Shown here in pieces: positions 35,394 through 43,848 of a stretch of 64,000 nucleotides of DNA. How positions within the stretch are numbered: position 1 is the first letter of the stretch; each line of letters begins with the position of its first letter. A program made the position numbers and the translations under genes. The notes beneath the pieces are model-generated. The model saw only the letters and a list, made by a program, of their open reading frames with translations. It was not told where the DNA came from and made no database searches. Source of the stretch: Immundisolibacterales bacterium (GTDB lineage: Bacteria > Pseudomonadota > Gammaproteobacteria > HK1); assembly GCA_026712715.1 (NCBI GenBank), contig JAPOPW010000059.1:1-64000 (forward strand), written 5' to 3'.

Positions 35394-37472
35394 CTACGGC
35401 CGGAATCCGATCGGGGGGAGCCGGTTCGGCTTTGCCTCGCACTCGGCGCGGAGCATGCCCGCGAGTGCATCCGGCTCGGCGTGCTTCCCCAGGATCTCCG
35501 CCTTCCGGTGCACCACCGCGAAGTCCCCGGGCGTGAGGGCGGCAAGGTCCGTGAGGCCGGCGGGTGGCGGGAGCGCGAAGAAAGTCCGGAACGCCTCCTC
35601 CACCTGCTCCGGCGTGAGGTAGTCGAGCCGCACCTTGAAGACGAAGCGGCGCAAGGTGGCGGGGTTGAGGTGCTCGCCGAAGTTCGTGGTGCACGCGAAG
35701 GGGAGGGGATGGCTCTCCATCTAGGTCAGCATTTCGTTCACCTGGCTCACCTCCCAACTCCGGTGCGCGGAGCGTCGGTCGGCGAGGAGCGAATCGGCCT
35801 CGTCGAAGATGAGGAAAGCCTGCGAGTCGCGCGCCTCGGCGAACGCCTCCGCGATTCGCTGCTCGGTCTCGCCCACCCAGGGCGAGAGGAGATCGGAGGC
35901 GCGCTTCTGGAGGACCTCGAGCCCGAGGCGCTCCGCGAGGTAGCGCGCGAACGCGCTCTTGCCGGTCCCGGGCGGACCCTGGAGGGAGAGCGAGAGGCCC
36001 CGGTCGGCGTTCCCGACGAGACTCTCGGCAAGGGTGACCGGATCCGTATCGGCCTGGATGAGGCCGAGATCGAACCTCGGCGGCGGACCCTGGGGCGGCG
36101 TCTCGCACCCGAGCACCCGGGAGAGGCTCCGGACCCCGTGGCGCACCGCGTCGATACCGCCGCCCGCGAGCCCGGCCGCCGCCGTCGCGCCGGCCCCCAC
36201 CCCGGGCGTGGCCTCGAACTCCCGCGCGAGCGAGAGCACGTCCTCGCTCGGCGCCTCGATGCCGCGGCGAGCGAGCTCCCGCGCCCAGATCCGGGCCCGC
36301 ACCCGGGGCGTCGGGCGGCGAAGCTCGAACGCGAACATCATCCGCCGGAGGAGGGTCTCGCTCACCCCGCGGGGGCTGTTCATGGTCCACAGGGTCGGCG
36401 TCGGCGCCGCCTCGAGGAGCCGGTGCATGTACACCTTGGAGCCCGTGTTGCGCTGGGCCATACGCGAGCGCGGACCGAAGAGCCCCCACGCGGGGAACGG
36501 GTCTGCGAGAAGGTCCTCCATCTCGTCGAAGAGGAGGAGCGACCCGCGGTTTCCGGCGAGCAGGCGCTGGGCGAGGCGGAGCTCCTGGATGCGTTCGCCG
36601 CGCACCGGCTCGTCGCCCGTGTCGTCGGTTTCGCCCACGCTGTAGAGCGAAGCGTCGAGCCGCCCGGCGAGGACCTTGCAGAACTCGGTCTTGCCCGTCC
36701 CGGGCGGGCCGAAGAGAAGGATGTTCACCCCTCGCGCGCCGCTCGCGAGCGCGCCCCCGATCACCCGCTCGACGTGGTCGCGGTCGCGGGCTACGTGGTC
36801 GAAGTCCGACCATTCGAGCTCGCTCGCGGGCGCGGCATCCAGCAGCAGCCGGTGCACGTCGGTTCCGGAGCCGGCCGGAGCGGCGGCGAGCCGGTTCAGC
36901 CGGTCGAGGGCCTTCAGGTCCCCGTCGCTGTCGACGCAGACGAGTCCCGAGCGGACGAGCGGCGCGTCCGCCCGGAGGCGCCCCTGGACGGTGTTCGCCG
37001 ACACGCCAAGGAGCACGGGCAACGCCGGGCCCTGGACGTTGAGCGGCGTGAATCTCCTCGATGACCGGAACACGTCGTCGATCATCGACTCGATGACGGG
37101 CTGCGCCTGGTAGCGGAGGACAAGCTCAAGGAGGTCGACGTCCGTCCGCGAGAGGCCGGTCGCCCGCGCGAGGCGGCGGAGCCGCTGCCCGGTTTGGTCA
37201 GGGCGCGCCTTCCGCGCGGCCGAGTACTCCCCGTGCAAGGCGGCCTGGAGCGAGCGCCAGTTGCCCCCCGACAGCCCCTCGTCACGCCCGCGCTTCCCCG
37301 CGACCGCCCGAATGGGCGACGGCCGCTTCCTCCTCCCGAACGCCACCCGGTTCTCGCGATCGGCAATCCAACCAGCCAAGTCCGACGCCTCCCGGTCCCG
37401 GTGGTGAAGGGCCGCGGCGGCGTTCGCGAGGTAAAAGGCCACCAGGCGCTGCTCGTACGCGTTCAGCATCAT
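35394..37472 (-). pseudogene. Double AAA+ ATPase gene with an in-frame amber codon
   Basis: Start at ATG 37472. The protein has an all-helical N-terminus (about 230 residues) and two AAA+ modules: Walker A GPPGTGKTEF with Walker B LLLFDEMEDLL, and Walker A GPPGTGKSAF with Walker B FLIFDEADSLLADR. At 35721-35723 a TAG interrupts the frame after VNEMLT. The frame then continues without change for 108 codons (sensor-1 ACTTNFGEHL, PATLRRFVFKVRL) to 35394. In the related fragment at 43167-43541 this codon is TGG (MLTWMEN), so a single G-to-A change made the amber. Read through, the protein would be about 691 residues. Whether the 583-residue truncated product has a role is unknown. Function of the family is unclear to me. 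Confidence 0.75.
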
Positions 37473-37989
37473 CGCTCTCCAGACTTGCGGTACTTGCGGT
37501 CCGGAAGAGGCTACCGCCCAACTACGTCAGAAACGGACGTATTCGACGAGCAGATTTTCAGCCGGTGGAAGGAGGCGACGCGGGGGCCTCGCTAGTTGGG
37601 GTCGTAGCGGTACCCGGCTTTCCGGGTGAGCGCCCGAAGGTAACCGCCATCAATGAATACGGTGGCCTTCATGCCGGACCTCCGTGTCGTACTTCGCAGA
37701 AGGAAGAAGCCCCTCGCGGCGGACCACGAGGGGCTTCGGGATACATGCCCGCCTACCGGCGTATCGGATAGGAGGAGGGATCCATGTGAAGACGGTGGTC
37801 TCCGTCAATACGGGCGTTGGTGGGATCCGGACCGGAGACTGGCGCCGCCTTCGCAGGGCCTTGAACGTCCCGTCGGCGCCGTCGCCCTGCGCGGGAAGCG
37901 ACTTGAACGAGCGCGAACCCGATGACCTGCGCGACGTGAGCGGGACGGCAGTGGACTACATGAAGCGCTGCGCCTCACGGTCCGGTGGG
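37473..37989. other. Intergenic stretch with a perfect hairpin at 37706-37737
   Basis: No gene can be supported. An 11-base perfect stem (GAAGCCCCTCG/CGAGGGGCTTC) with a ten-base loop sits in the middle. There is no U-run on either side, so it may be a terminator for the AAA gene region, a recombination hairpin or a remnant of an element end. Confidence 0.4.
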
Positions 37990-38850
37990 TCATTCAGCGA
38001 CGAGGAAGCAGTAGTCACCTCGGCCTTGCTCGGCACGGGCCCGGATCGCCTCCCATCGGCCCGAATCGAGATCCGCGCGGAGCCTCGCGAGACCGTCAGC
38101 CACTTCCGCGCTTGCAAATTCCCGGAATGACGAAATGCCGTTGCGGAGTCCCTCGTCATGGTAGAGCTCGGGGCGGTCCTTGCCCGCGTAGAGGAACATG
38201 TCCACAGGGTCGGGCGGCACGTCCCAGGGTTCGAGGCCGGCCAAGCGGAAGCCCGCGGCGGACAGGGCCTTGTCCACCGCACTCCGGGACGGGCACGCGC
38301 ACACCGCCGCCGTCATCATCGACGGGAAGTAGTGCCCGAGCCAGTACGCCTCGAGCTGCTCGGGAAACGCAGAGAAGATGACGTAGCGGCCGCCCTTGGC
38401 CACCATCCGTCGGACGCTCGAGAACACCGCCGTCAAGTCCGCCATGTGATGGATGGCGAGAGTGGTGACGGCGTGGGCGAAGGCGCCACCCGCGAAGGGG
38501 AGCGCGGCGCCGTCGGCGCATACCAGGGGGAGTCGAGGATGCTTGGCCCGGGCCATTGCAAGCATGGTCCGCGACAGGTCGAGTCCGACCATCGTCAACC
38601 CGCGTTTCGCCAGCGCCGACGTATAGTTGCCCGTGCCGCAGCCGATATCCAGCACGGAAGCGCCGGGAACGCTTTCGAGCAGCGACACCAGGCGATCGGC
38701 GATCCGGGGATCGGCCCGCCGGGTGCGGTCGTAGGTGTCGCCGATACGGTCGTACTTGACGGCCATGCCCGGATTCTCGTCGAAATCGTCCTCGGGTAGC
38801 GACTGAACAGGGACGGACCGTTCCATCGGACGTGAACCGTCGCGTCGCAT
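37990..38850 (-). CDS. Class I SAM-dependent methyltransferase
   Basis: Up to 286 residues. The recognisable domain begins at ATG 38766 (MAVKYDRIGDTYDRTRR); ATG 38850 has a GAAAGGG upstream, and the extra 28 residues look unstructured, so the start is uncertain. Motif I is VLDIGCGTGNYT, followed by VGLDLSRTML, CADGAALPF and the LAIHHM post-I segment. The UbiE/arsenite-methyltransferase-like layout is the same as that of the gene at 23440-24276. It lies alone, divergent from the amidohydrolase gene. Substrate unknown. Confidence 0.8.
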   Translation of the reverse strand: MRRDGSRPMERSVPVQSLPEDDFDENPGMAVKYDRIGDTYDRTRRADPRIADRLVSLLESVPGASVLDIGCGTGNYTSALAKRGLTMVGLDLSRTMLAMARAKHPRLPLVCADGAALPFAGGAFAHAVTTLAIHHMADLTAVFSSVRRMVAKGGRYVIFSAFPEQLEAYWLGHYFPSMMTAAVCACPSRSAVDKALSAAGFRLAGLEPWDVPPDPVDMFLYAGKDRPELYHDEGLRNGISSFREFASAEVADGLARLRADLDSGRWEAIRARAEQGRGDYCFLVAE

Positions 38851-39053
38851 GCTCGGATCCCTTTCGGGGGGCTCCTCGTTTGCGCCACATCACCTCAATC
38901 CTGACCATCCCGCGCTCCGTCGCGTGCGAACCGCGAGCGAGTTCGAGTTCGGCTGAACCGCGCCGGTATCGCCCGGTACTGCGCTTGCGCGTCGTATGCT
39001 CGCGTGCCGTATCCTGACTGCGACCTTCGCGCTGCACGAGGAAACCTCCTCAG

Positions 39054-40286
39054 ATGCTGGACACCGTGCTTCGGGGGGCCCGCATCGCGGGCGCGGACGC
39101 CGATGCGCCGCTCGTGGACATCGCAATTGCGGGCGGCACGATCGCCGCCGTAGAGCCGAGCATCCGTTCCGATGCCGACTGCGTCGAACTCGGCGGGAAG
39201 CTGGTCTCGCCCGGCCTCGTCGAGACCCACATCCACCTCGACAAGTCGCGCATCGTGGACCGCTGCGCACCCGCCGCGGGGCGCGCCCGCGACCACATGG
39301 AGCGGGTGTCCGCGGTCAAGCCCGGGTTCACGGTCGAGGACGTGTACGCCCGGGCCGCCGCGACGCTGGAGCAGTGCATTCTCAACGGCACGACGCATGT
39401 TCGAACCCACGTGGAGGTGGACCCGAACGTCGGCCTTCGGTCCTTCGAGGCGCTCGAGCAGCTCGCGACCGACTATGCATGGGCCGTCGATCTGGAGCTC
39501 TGCGTCTTCGCGCAGGAAGGCTGGACCAACGTGCCGGAGACCGACCGGAACGTCGTCGCGGCGCTCGATCGGGGGGCCTCCGTGGTGGGCGGCGCGCCGG
39601 GGTACGACCCGGACCGCGCGGGTCAGATCCGGCGCATCTTCGAGCTCGCGCGTGAGTATGACCGGGACGTGGACATCCATCTCGACGTCGGCCCGAGTGC
39701 CGACGAAATGGACATCGGCCTTGTCTGCGAACTGACCGAGCGCCACGGATACGGCGGGCGGGTCGCGGTGGGGCACGGAACGAAGTACTCGCTGTTGCCG
39801 CCCGACCGGTTGCGGGCGCTCGGGGAGCGCCTCGCCTCGGCCGGGGTCGCGGTGACGGTGCTGCCCGCGACCGACCTCTTCGTGACCGGCCGGCACCAGG
39901 ACCACGCGGTGGTGCGGGGCGTCGCGGACGCGAACGCGCTCGTCGCGCACGGCGCGAACTGCTCCCTCTCCACCAACAACGTGCTGAATCCGTTCACGCC
40001 CTATGGCGACTGCTCGCTCATCCGCATCGCGAACCTCTACGCCAACGTCGTGCAGCGCGGCAACGAGGACGAACTCGCGGAGTGCTTCGAGATGCTCACC
40101 CGGCGCTCGGCGCGGCTCATCCGATGCGAGGACTACGGCATCGCGGTGGGCCGCCCGGCGGATCTCGTGGTGTGGAACGCGCGCTCCGCCGCCGACGCGG
40201 TGGCGACCATCGCGCTCCCGCTCACCGGCTTCAAGCGCGGGCGGCGGACCTTCAGCCGTGCCCGGCCGGAACTCCATCGACCCTGA
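39054..40286 (+). CDS. Cytosine deaminase-like amidohydrolase
   Basis: A 410-residue metal-dependent hydrolase of the CodA/AtzC group. The first metal-binding pair is in VETHIHLDKS (HxH, about residues 61-63), followed by THVRTHVEVD, the metal histidine in DIHLDVG (about 208), VAVGHGTK, and the catalytic-aspartate region near CSLSTNNVLNP, where the usual Asp is replaced by Asn or Thr. The C-terminal strand AVGRPADLVVWN closes the composite beta-sandwich. It deaminates or hydrolyses a cyclic amidine or amide such as a pyrimidine, creatinine or triazine analogue; the exact substrate is open. Start ATG 39054. It fits the hydantoinase theme of the window. Confidence 0.82.
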   Translation: MLDTVLRGARIAGADADAPLVDIAIAGGTIAAVEPSIRSDADCVELGGKLVSPGLVETHIHLDKSRIVDRCAPAAGRARDHMERVSAVKPGFTVEDVYARAAATLEQCILNGTTHVRTHVEVDPNVGLRSFEALEQLATDYAWAVDLELCVFAQEGWTNVPETDRNVVAALDRGASVVGGAPGYDPDRAGQIRRIFELAREYDRDVDIHLDVGPSADEMDIGLVCELTERHGYGGRVAVGHGTKYSLLPPDRLRALGERLASAGVAVTVLPATDLFVTGRHQDHAVVRGVADANALVAHGANCSLSTNNVLNPFTPYGDCSLIRIANLYANVVQRGNEDELAECFEMLTRRSARLIRCEDYGIAVGRPADLVVWNARSAADAVATIALPLTGFKRGRRTFSRARPELHRP

Positions 40287-40821
40287 TCCGGATCGAGTCG
40301 CGTCGCGGACGCGTAACGGGCTGACGTCGCCCTCCTTCCCGAGGCCCGGCGCCACCGCTTCGCATGTCCGAACTCCGCCGACGGTGCTGCCGCGGCGGCA
40401 TGGCGACGCATCGCTACCCCGAACGTCTTGTGGAGCGCGGACGAGTCGCAGGGAGTGTCGCGTCGAGTCGTACTACCGGGGGTCCCGGACCGTCCGCGAG
40501 CGGTGGGGTTTGTTCCGTCCTCTTGCCTGGTGGTACATGAAGGGCGGGTGGCGCAGATCGAGAAGACCAGGCGCTTCAGCTCGACCGTGGTACCCGACCC
40601 GGGCGACGATCTCCGTTCGGACGGACCGACCGACACTCCAGCCTGAGTCGCCCCGGCGCATATGCCTTTCCACGGTCCTGCCCGGACTTGTCGGCGAACC
40701 GAGGACACGTTCCGCTATGCTTGGTTTCGAGTGTGGCCGAGGCGCGGAAGGAAGAGACGACAATCCGTCCTGACCACGACCGGCGGACAGCAGTACCGGT
40801 GACGCAGGAGGAGATGACACC
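40287..40821. other. Intergenic stretch, nothing recognised
   Basis: About 535 bases between the amidohydrolase and the DUF433 gene. Short open frames have no ribosome binding sites or motifs, and third-position bias is weak. No repeat or RNA gene is seen. Confidence 0.4.
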
Positions 40822-41049
40822 ATGGCCGATTGGAACACGTGCCCCGTGGTCGAACGCCGGCCCGGCAAGCTCAGCGGAGCTTGGACGTTCGCGGGAACGC
40901 GGGTGCCGGTCTCGGCGCTCTTCGAGAACCTTGGAAGCGGGGCCACGGTGGAGCAGTTTCTGGACTGGTTCCCGGAAGTCGAGGAATGGAAAGTCAGAGC
41001 CGTTCTTGAACACGAAGCCGAGGCCCTCAAGGCTGTCGCGCAACCGTGA
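40822..41049 (+). CDS. DUF433 family putative antitoxin
   Basis: A 75-residue protein of the DUF433 winged-helix type (KLSGAWTFAGTRVPVSALFENL, then TVEQFLDWFP). Members are usually encoded directly before a DUF5615 PIN-like protein and are thought to act as the antitoxin. The stop overlaps the next start by four bases (GTGA), which implies translational coupling. ATG 40822 follows an AGGAGG-type site at about 40807-40812. Confidence 0.8.
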   Translation: MADWNTCPVVERRPGKLSGAWTFAGTRVPVSALFENLGSGATVEQFLDWFPEVEEWKVRAVLEHEAEALKAVAQP

Positions 41050-41363
41050 AGGTTCTCTTCGATCAGGGCACTCCGATGCCTCTCCGGCGACATCTGGCCG
41101 AGCATTCGGTGGATACTGCCGCAGAGAGAGGCTGGTCCGACGTGGACAACGGCGCGCTGATCGACAAGGCGGAGCTGGAAGGGTACGAGGTCCTCGTCAC
41201 CACCGACCAGAATATGCGACATCAGCAAAATCTCGGGAAGCGGCGGTTGGCGCTGGTCGTCCTCCTTTCCACTGCGTGGCCTCGCATTCAACTGCGCACG
41301 GAGGAGATTCGCGCGGCCATCGACGGGATACGACCGGGAGAAACAAGAGATGTCCCGATCTGA
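41046..41363 (+). CDS. DUF5615 PIN-like putative toxin
   Basis: A 105-residue PIN/Mut7-like protein starting at GTG 41046. The first acidic residue is in MKVLFDQGTPMPLRRHL, the second in RGWSDVDNGALI, and VLVTTDQNMRHQQNL carries the next aspartate, the pattern of a metal-dependent RNase. It forms a putative toxin-antitoxin pair with the overlapping DUF433 gene. Both genes look intact. Confidence 0.8.
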   Translation: MKVLFDQGTPMPLRRHLAEHSVDTAAERGWSDVDNGALIDKAELEGYEVLVTTDQNMRHQQNLGKRRLALVVLLSTAWPRIQLRTEEIRAAIDGIRPGETRDVPI

Positions 41364-41381
41364 AGATGGAGGCGGGACAGC

Positions 41382-41656
41382 GTGACCACGGATACGTCGG
41401 AGCGCGGGCTCGACCGCCTCATCTGCACGGCGCTGGCCGGCCATCCCTGCGAGCCGCCACCGGCGGACACCGCGGCCGAACCTCCGGCCGGCTACGGGGG
41501 GGTGGGCTGGCGTGGCGGCAGCCACCTCGACCACGACCGCGAGGCGAAATCCGGAGTTGGCGCAGGGGTGGGGGTGGGCCACACCAGCGATCGGCGTCAG
41601 CCACCTCACGTTTCGACGCAACCGCAAACCGGCGGACTGAGAGGAAGGGACGCACG
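41382..41656 (+). pseudogene. Possible HsdR (type I restriction subunit) N-terminal remnant
   Basis: From GTG 41382 the frame reads [16 protein letters not shown], then a short gap and [11 protein letters not shown]. These resemble the opening of type I restriction R subunits (TSEKGLE..I, DYDRE). Homology ends after about 55 codons and the rest is low-complexity. A full HsdR is about 1000 residues, so this is at most a stub. The match is short, hence low confidence. Confidence 0.35.
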
Positions 41657-41833
41657 GTGAGTCGTGCGAACAACATCAACCCGGCCATGCTGGTGTGGGC
41701 GCGCGAAGGAGCCGGCTTCGAGGTTGAAGAGGCAACGGACCGCCTCGGCTTCATAAAGCCGACCGAGAAGGAGAGCGCGGCCCGGCGACTGATGGCTCTT
41801 GAAAAGGGCGAGAGAGTGCCAACCCGTGCTCGG
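41657..41833 (+). pseudogene. ImmA/IrrE-type peptidase gene, N-terminal stub
   Basis: GTG 41657 (GAGGAAGG upstream) opens a frame reading [20 protein letters not shown], then ATDRLGF and [18 protein letters not shown]. This is the Xre-like opening of ImmA/IrrE-family metallopeptidases that accompany phage and defence loci. After about 58 codons the sequence runs into the antisense of the SWIM-like fragment, so the HExxH peptidase domain is missing. Confidence 0.5.
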
Positions 41834-42040
41834 CTAGCGAACGCACCTCCACGACATACGCGCTGCCGCTCGCCGAAGCGACCCGATAGTCTGCAAACGG
41901 GCCATGTTCCCGATCGAGTACGCGTACCTCGTCGATCTGCGTCCACCCGCGCCATTCCCGCCGCTTGACCTCGTCCTCGCCCGTCGATATCCACCCCCGG
42001 AATGTCGGGGGTCGATTCTTCGTCTCGTACCGCCGCCGGC
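41825..42040 (-). pseudogene. SWIM-domain protein/helicase N-terminal fragment
   Basis: The minus strand encodes [20 protein letters not shown], then [20 protein letters not shown] and AYVVEVRSL. This matches the segment just before the CxCx(n)CxH zinc motif of SWIM-domain proteins found next to SNF2 helicases. The zinc ligands themselves are cut off at the junction with the ImmA/IrrE stub. Both ends are broken. Confidence 0.4.
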
Positions 42041-42074
42041 CGCCGGCTGTCCCCTTCCGCCGTGCCATGTCCTC

Positions 42075-42411
42075 GTTTCGATCCTGACTGATCGAGGTGA
42101 TAGGTAATCAGGGGGCGGCGCGGTTGTTCCCGATAGGCGATTTCGATGAGCACCGGCCCCGCTCCGTCCCGTGACTTCAACTCCCGAGCTCTTCCGCGCT
42201 TTTCCCACGCCCGGCGCAATCCGCCTTCGAAGCATTCTGCGAGAAAGGCGAAGACATCGAACACCGTCGATTTTTCGATTCCGTTGGGACCGAGCAGCCC
42301 GGTCAGCGGTGTCAAGGGCGTGAGCTCGACATCCCTCAAGGCCCGAAAGTTCCGCACCCTGAGACGTTCAATCCGCGGCGGTGCCCCGCCCTTGATCGTC
42401 ACCGCGCTCAT
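42075..42411 (-). pseudogene. OLD-like AAA ATPase N-terminal fragment
   Basis: From ATG 42411 the minus strand reads [42 protein letters not shown], then [19 protein letters not shown]. This is the start of an ABC-type AAA ATPase of the OLD/RecF-like group used in anti-phage systems. The Walker A should be GPNGSGKST and reads GPNGIEKST, and after about 110 codons the frame is lost at the SWIM-like fragment. It is a dead relic. Confidence 0.55.
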
Positions 42412-42486
42412 TCCGCTGATCAGCCCGGTGATGGCAGCCCGTTTGTGCCTGGCCGGTGTTGCGCCCGGAGCGCCCATCGCAGCGCA

Positions 42487-42514
42487 TTGCGCCAGTACCA
42501 AGTCTTGGTATAGT
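42487..42514 (+). promoter_or_regulatory. parDE promoter with embedded operator
   Basis: A TTGCGC -35 (42487-42492) and TATAGT -10 (42509-42514) are spaced by 16 bases. Between them lies a perfect inverted repeat TACCAA-GTC-TTGGTA (42496-42510), a good candidate for the ParD autoregulatory site. Confidence 0.55.
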
Positions 42515-42535
42515 GCGCGCCAAAGGAGTAACCCC

Positions 42536-42772
42536 ATGCCACGCAACACATCGGTCTCGCTTGGCGATCACTTCACGGGCTTCATCGGCGAGCGGGTCGC
42601 GTCCGGCCGCTACAACTCCGCAAGCGACGTCGTGCGTGCCGCGTTGCGCCTGTTGGAGGAGCACGAGACCAGGGTGGAAGCGCTACGCGACGCCCTGGTC
42701 GAGGGGGAACGGTCCGGTCCCGCCGTTTCGTTCGATTTCGACGCGTTCATCGCTCGCAAGACATCCGCCTGA
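42536..42772 (+). CDS. parD: ParD-family antitoxin
   Basis: A 78-residue ribbon-helix-helix protein ([21 protein letters not shown], then [17 protein letters not shown]) with an acidic C-terminal tail for toxin binding ([10 protein letters not shown]). ATG 42536 has AAGGAG at 42522-42527. It is followed five bases later by a frameshifted ParE, and an operator-like repeat lies in its promoter. The antitoxin looks intact although its toxin is broken. Confidence 0.85.
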   Translation: MPRNTSVSLGDHFTGFIGERVASGRYNSASDVVRAALRLLEEHETRVEALRDALVEGERSGPAVSFDFDAFIARKTSA

Positions 42773-42777
42773 ACGCC

Positions 42778-43119
42778 ATGGCGGGCTATGCCCTGTCTCC
42801 GGCGGCCCGGGCCGACATCGAAGAGATCTGGACTACACGGTCCGGCATTGGGGCGAGGCGCAGGCCGAGCGCTGCACGCAGGGCATCCGTGATGCATGCG
42901 AGGCGCTGGGCGACGGCACCGTGTCCGGCCGGTCGGCCGAAGACATCCGGGCCGGTTATCGCAAGGCCGCCGTCGGCTCGCACGTGATGTTCTATCGGGT
43001 GCGCGCGGACGTGGTGGAAATCGTCCGCATCCTGCACCGGAATATGGACGTGGCCCGCCACATCCAGCCTCGATTGGGGGGCGCTCCACCGTCCCCGGGC
43101 AAGTTGCTTCGACGTTGAC
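42778..43119 (+). pseudogene. parE: parE toxin with a one-base frameshift
   Basis: ATG 42778 begins a typical ParE (MAGYALSPAARADIEEIW), but after 18 codons the frame breaks. In the other frame the protein goes on as DYTVRHWGEAQAERC, AGYRKAAVGSHVMFYR, VEIVRILHRNMDVARH. Restoring one G after the TGG near 42831 reunites the two parts. The toxin should therefore be inactive unless frameshifting or sequencing error intervenes. Normal ParE length is about 95-100 residues; the second frame runs about 15 codons further. Confidence 0.8.
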
Positions 43120-43166
43120 GGAGCCCCCCAGGGGGCGGAAGTCCTCCCTTCCCCCACCCCCCGCCG

Positions 43167-43541
43167 CTACGGTCGGAACCCGATCGGGCGGGGGCGGTCC
43201 GGCTTCGCGTCGCACTCGGCGCGGAGCATGTCCGCGAGTGCTTCGGGCTCGCCGTGCTTTCCGAGGAACCACGCCTTCCGGTGCACCACCGCGAAGTCCC
43301 CGGGCGTCAGGGCGGCAAGGTCCGTGAGGCCGGCGGGTGGCGGGAGCGCGAAGTACGCCCGGAACGCGGCCTCCACCTGCACCGGCGCGAGGTAGTCGAG
43401 TCGCACCTTGAAGACGAACCGGCGCAGGGTGGCGGGGTCGAGGTGCTCGCCGAAGTTCGTGGTGCACGCGAAGGGGAAAGGGCGGTTCTCCATCCAGGTC
43501 AGCATCTCGTTGACCCGGCTCACCTCCCAGCTCCGGTGAGC
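43167..43541 (-). pseudogene. 3' fragment of a double AAA+ ATPase gene
   Basis: About 120 codons on the minus strand (AHRSWEVSRVNEMLTWMEN, ACTTNFGEHLDPATLRRF, down to PIGFRP) are close to identical to the 3' end of the ATPase gene at 35394-37472, also at the DNA level. Upstream of HRSWEV the homology stops abruptly, so Walker motifs and both ATPase cores are missing. The codon that is TAG in the large copy is TGG here. It is either a duplicated fragment or the rest of a second gene. Confidence 0.75.
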
Positions 43542-43848
43542 GAGAGGGCCCCGGCTTGCCTGCACCCGGTGCGACGCCGGCAGACGCAACCATGTGGGAA
43601 GGGGCCCGGAGTAGTCGGGACAATGGGACCGACAGGTCCGGAGAAGCCCGCTCCGGCGCAAATCCTGTGTATTCGCCAGGACGAAGTTTGTAGGTTCGCG
43701 CAGTCTCCCTTTCCCTGCAAATCTTTTTGGCTGCACCTTCGCAATCCAGGCGTTACGCTTGCCGCATGTGCATGCGAAGCGAGCCGTTGCTGCGCGGGGA
43801 GCGAGTCCGGCACCGTGCCCGGTCGCGACGCCCGGAGCCCCGCGGCCG
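43542..43848. other. Intergenic stretch before the LuxR-type gene
   Basis: About 307 bases between the truncation point of the AAA fragment and the LuxR-type start. Nothing recognisable; it presumably contains that gene's promoter. Confidence 0.35.

Noticed and set aside
35721-35723. Amber recoding (pyrrolysine or suppression) in the AAA and vapC genes
   Set aside because: TAG is used as the normal stop of several intact genes here (for example at 3238, 5650 and 7332), so nonsense mutation is simpler.
40428-40646. Small gene of 72 codons after the amidohydrolase
   Set aside because: No ribosome binding site, no family resemblance and weak codon bias.
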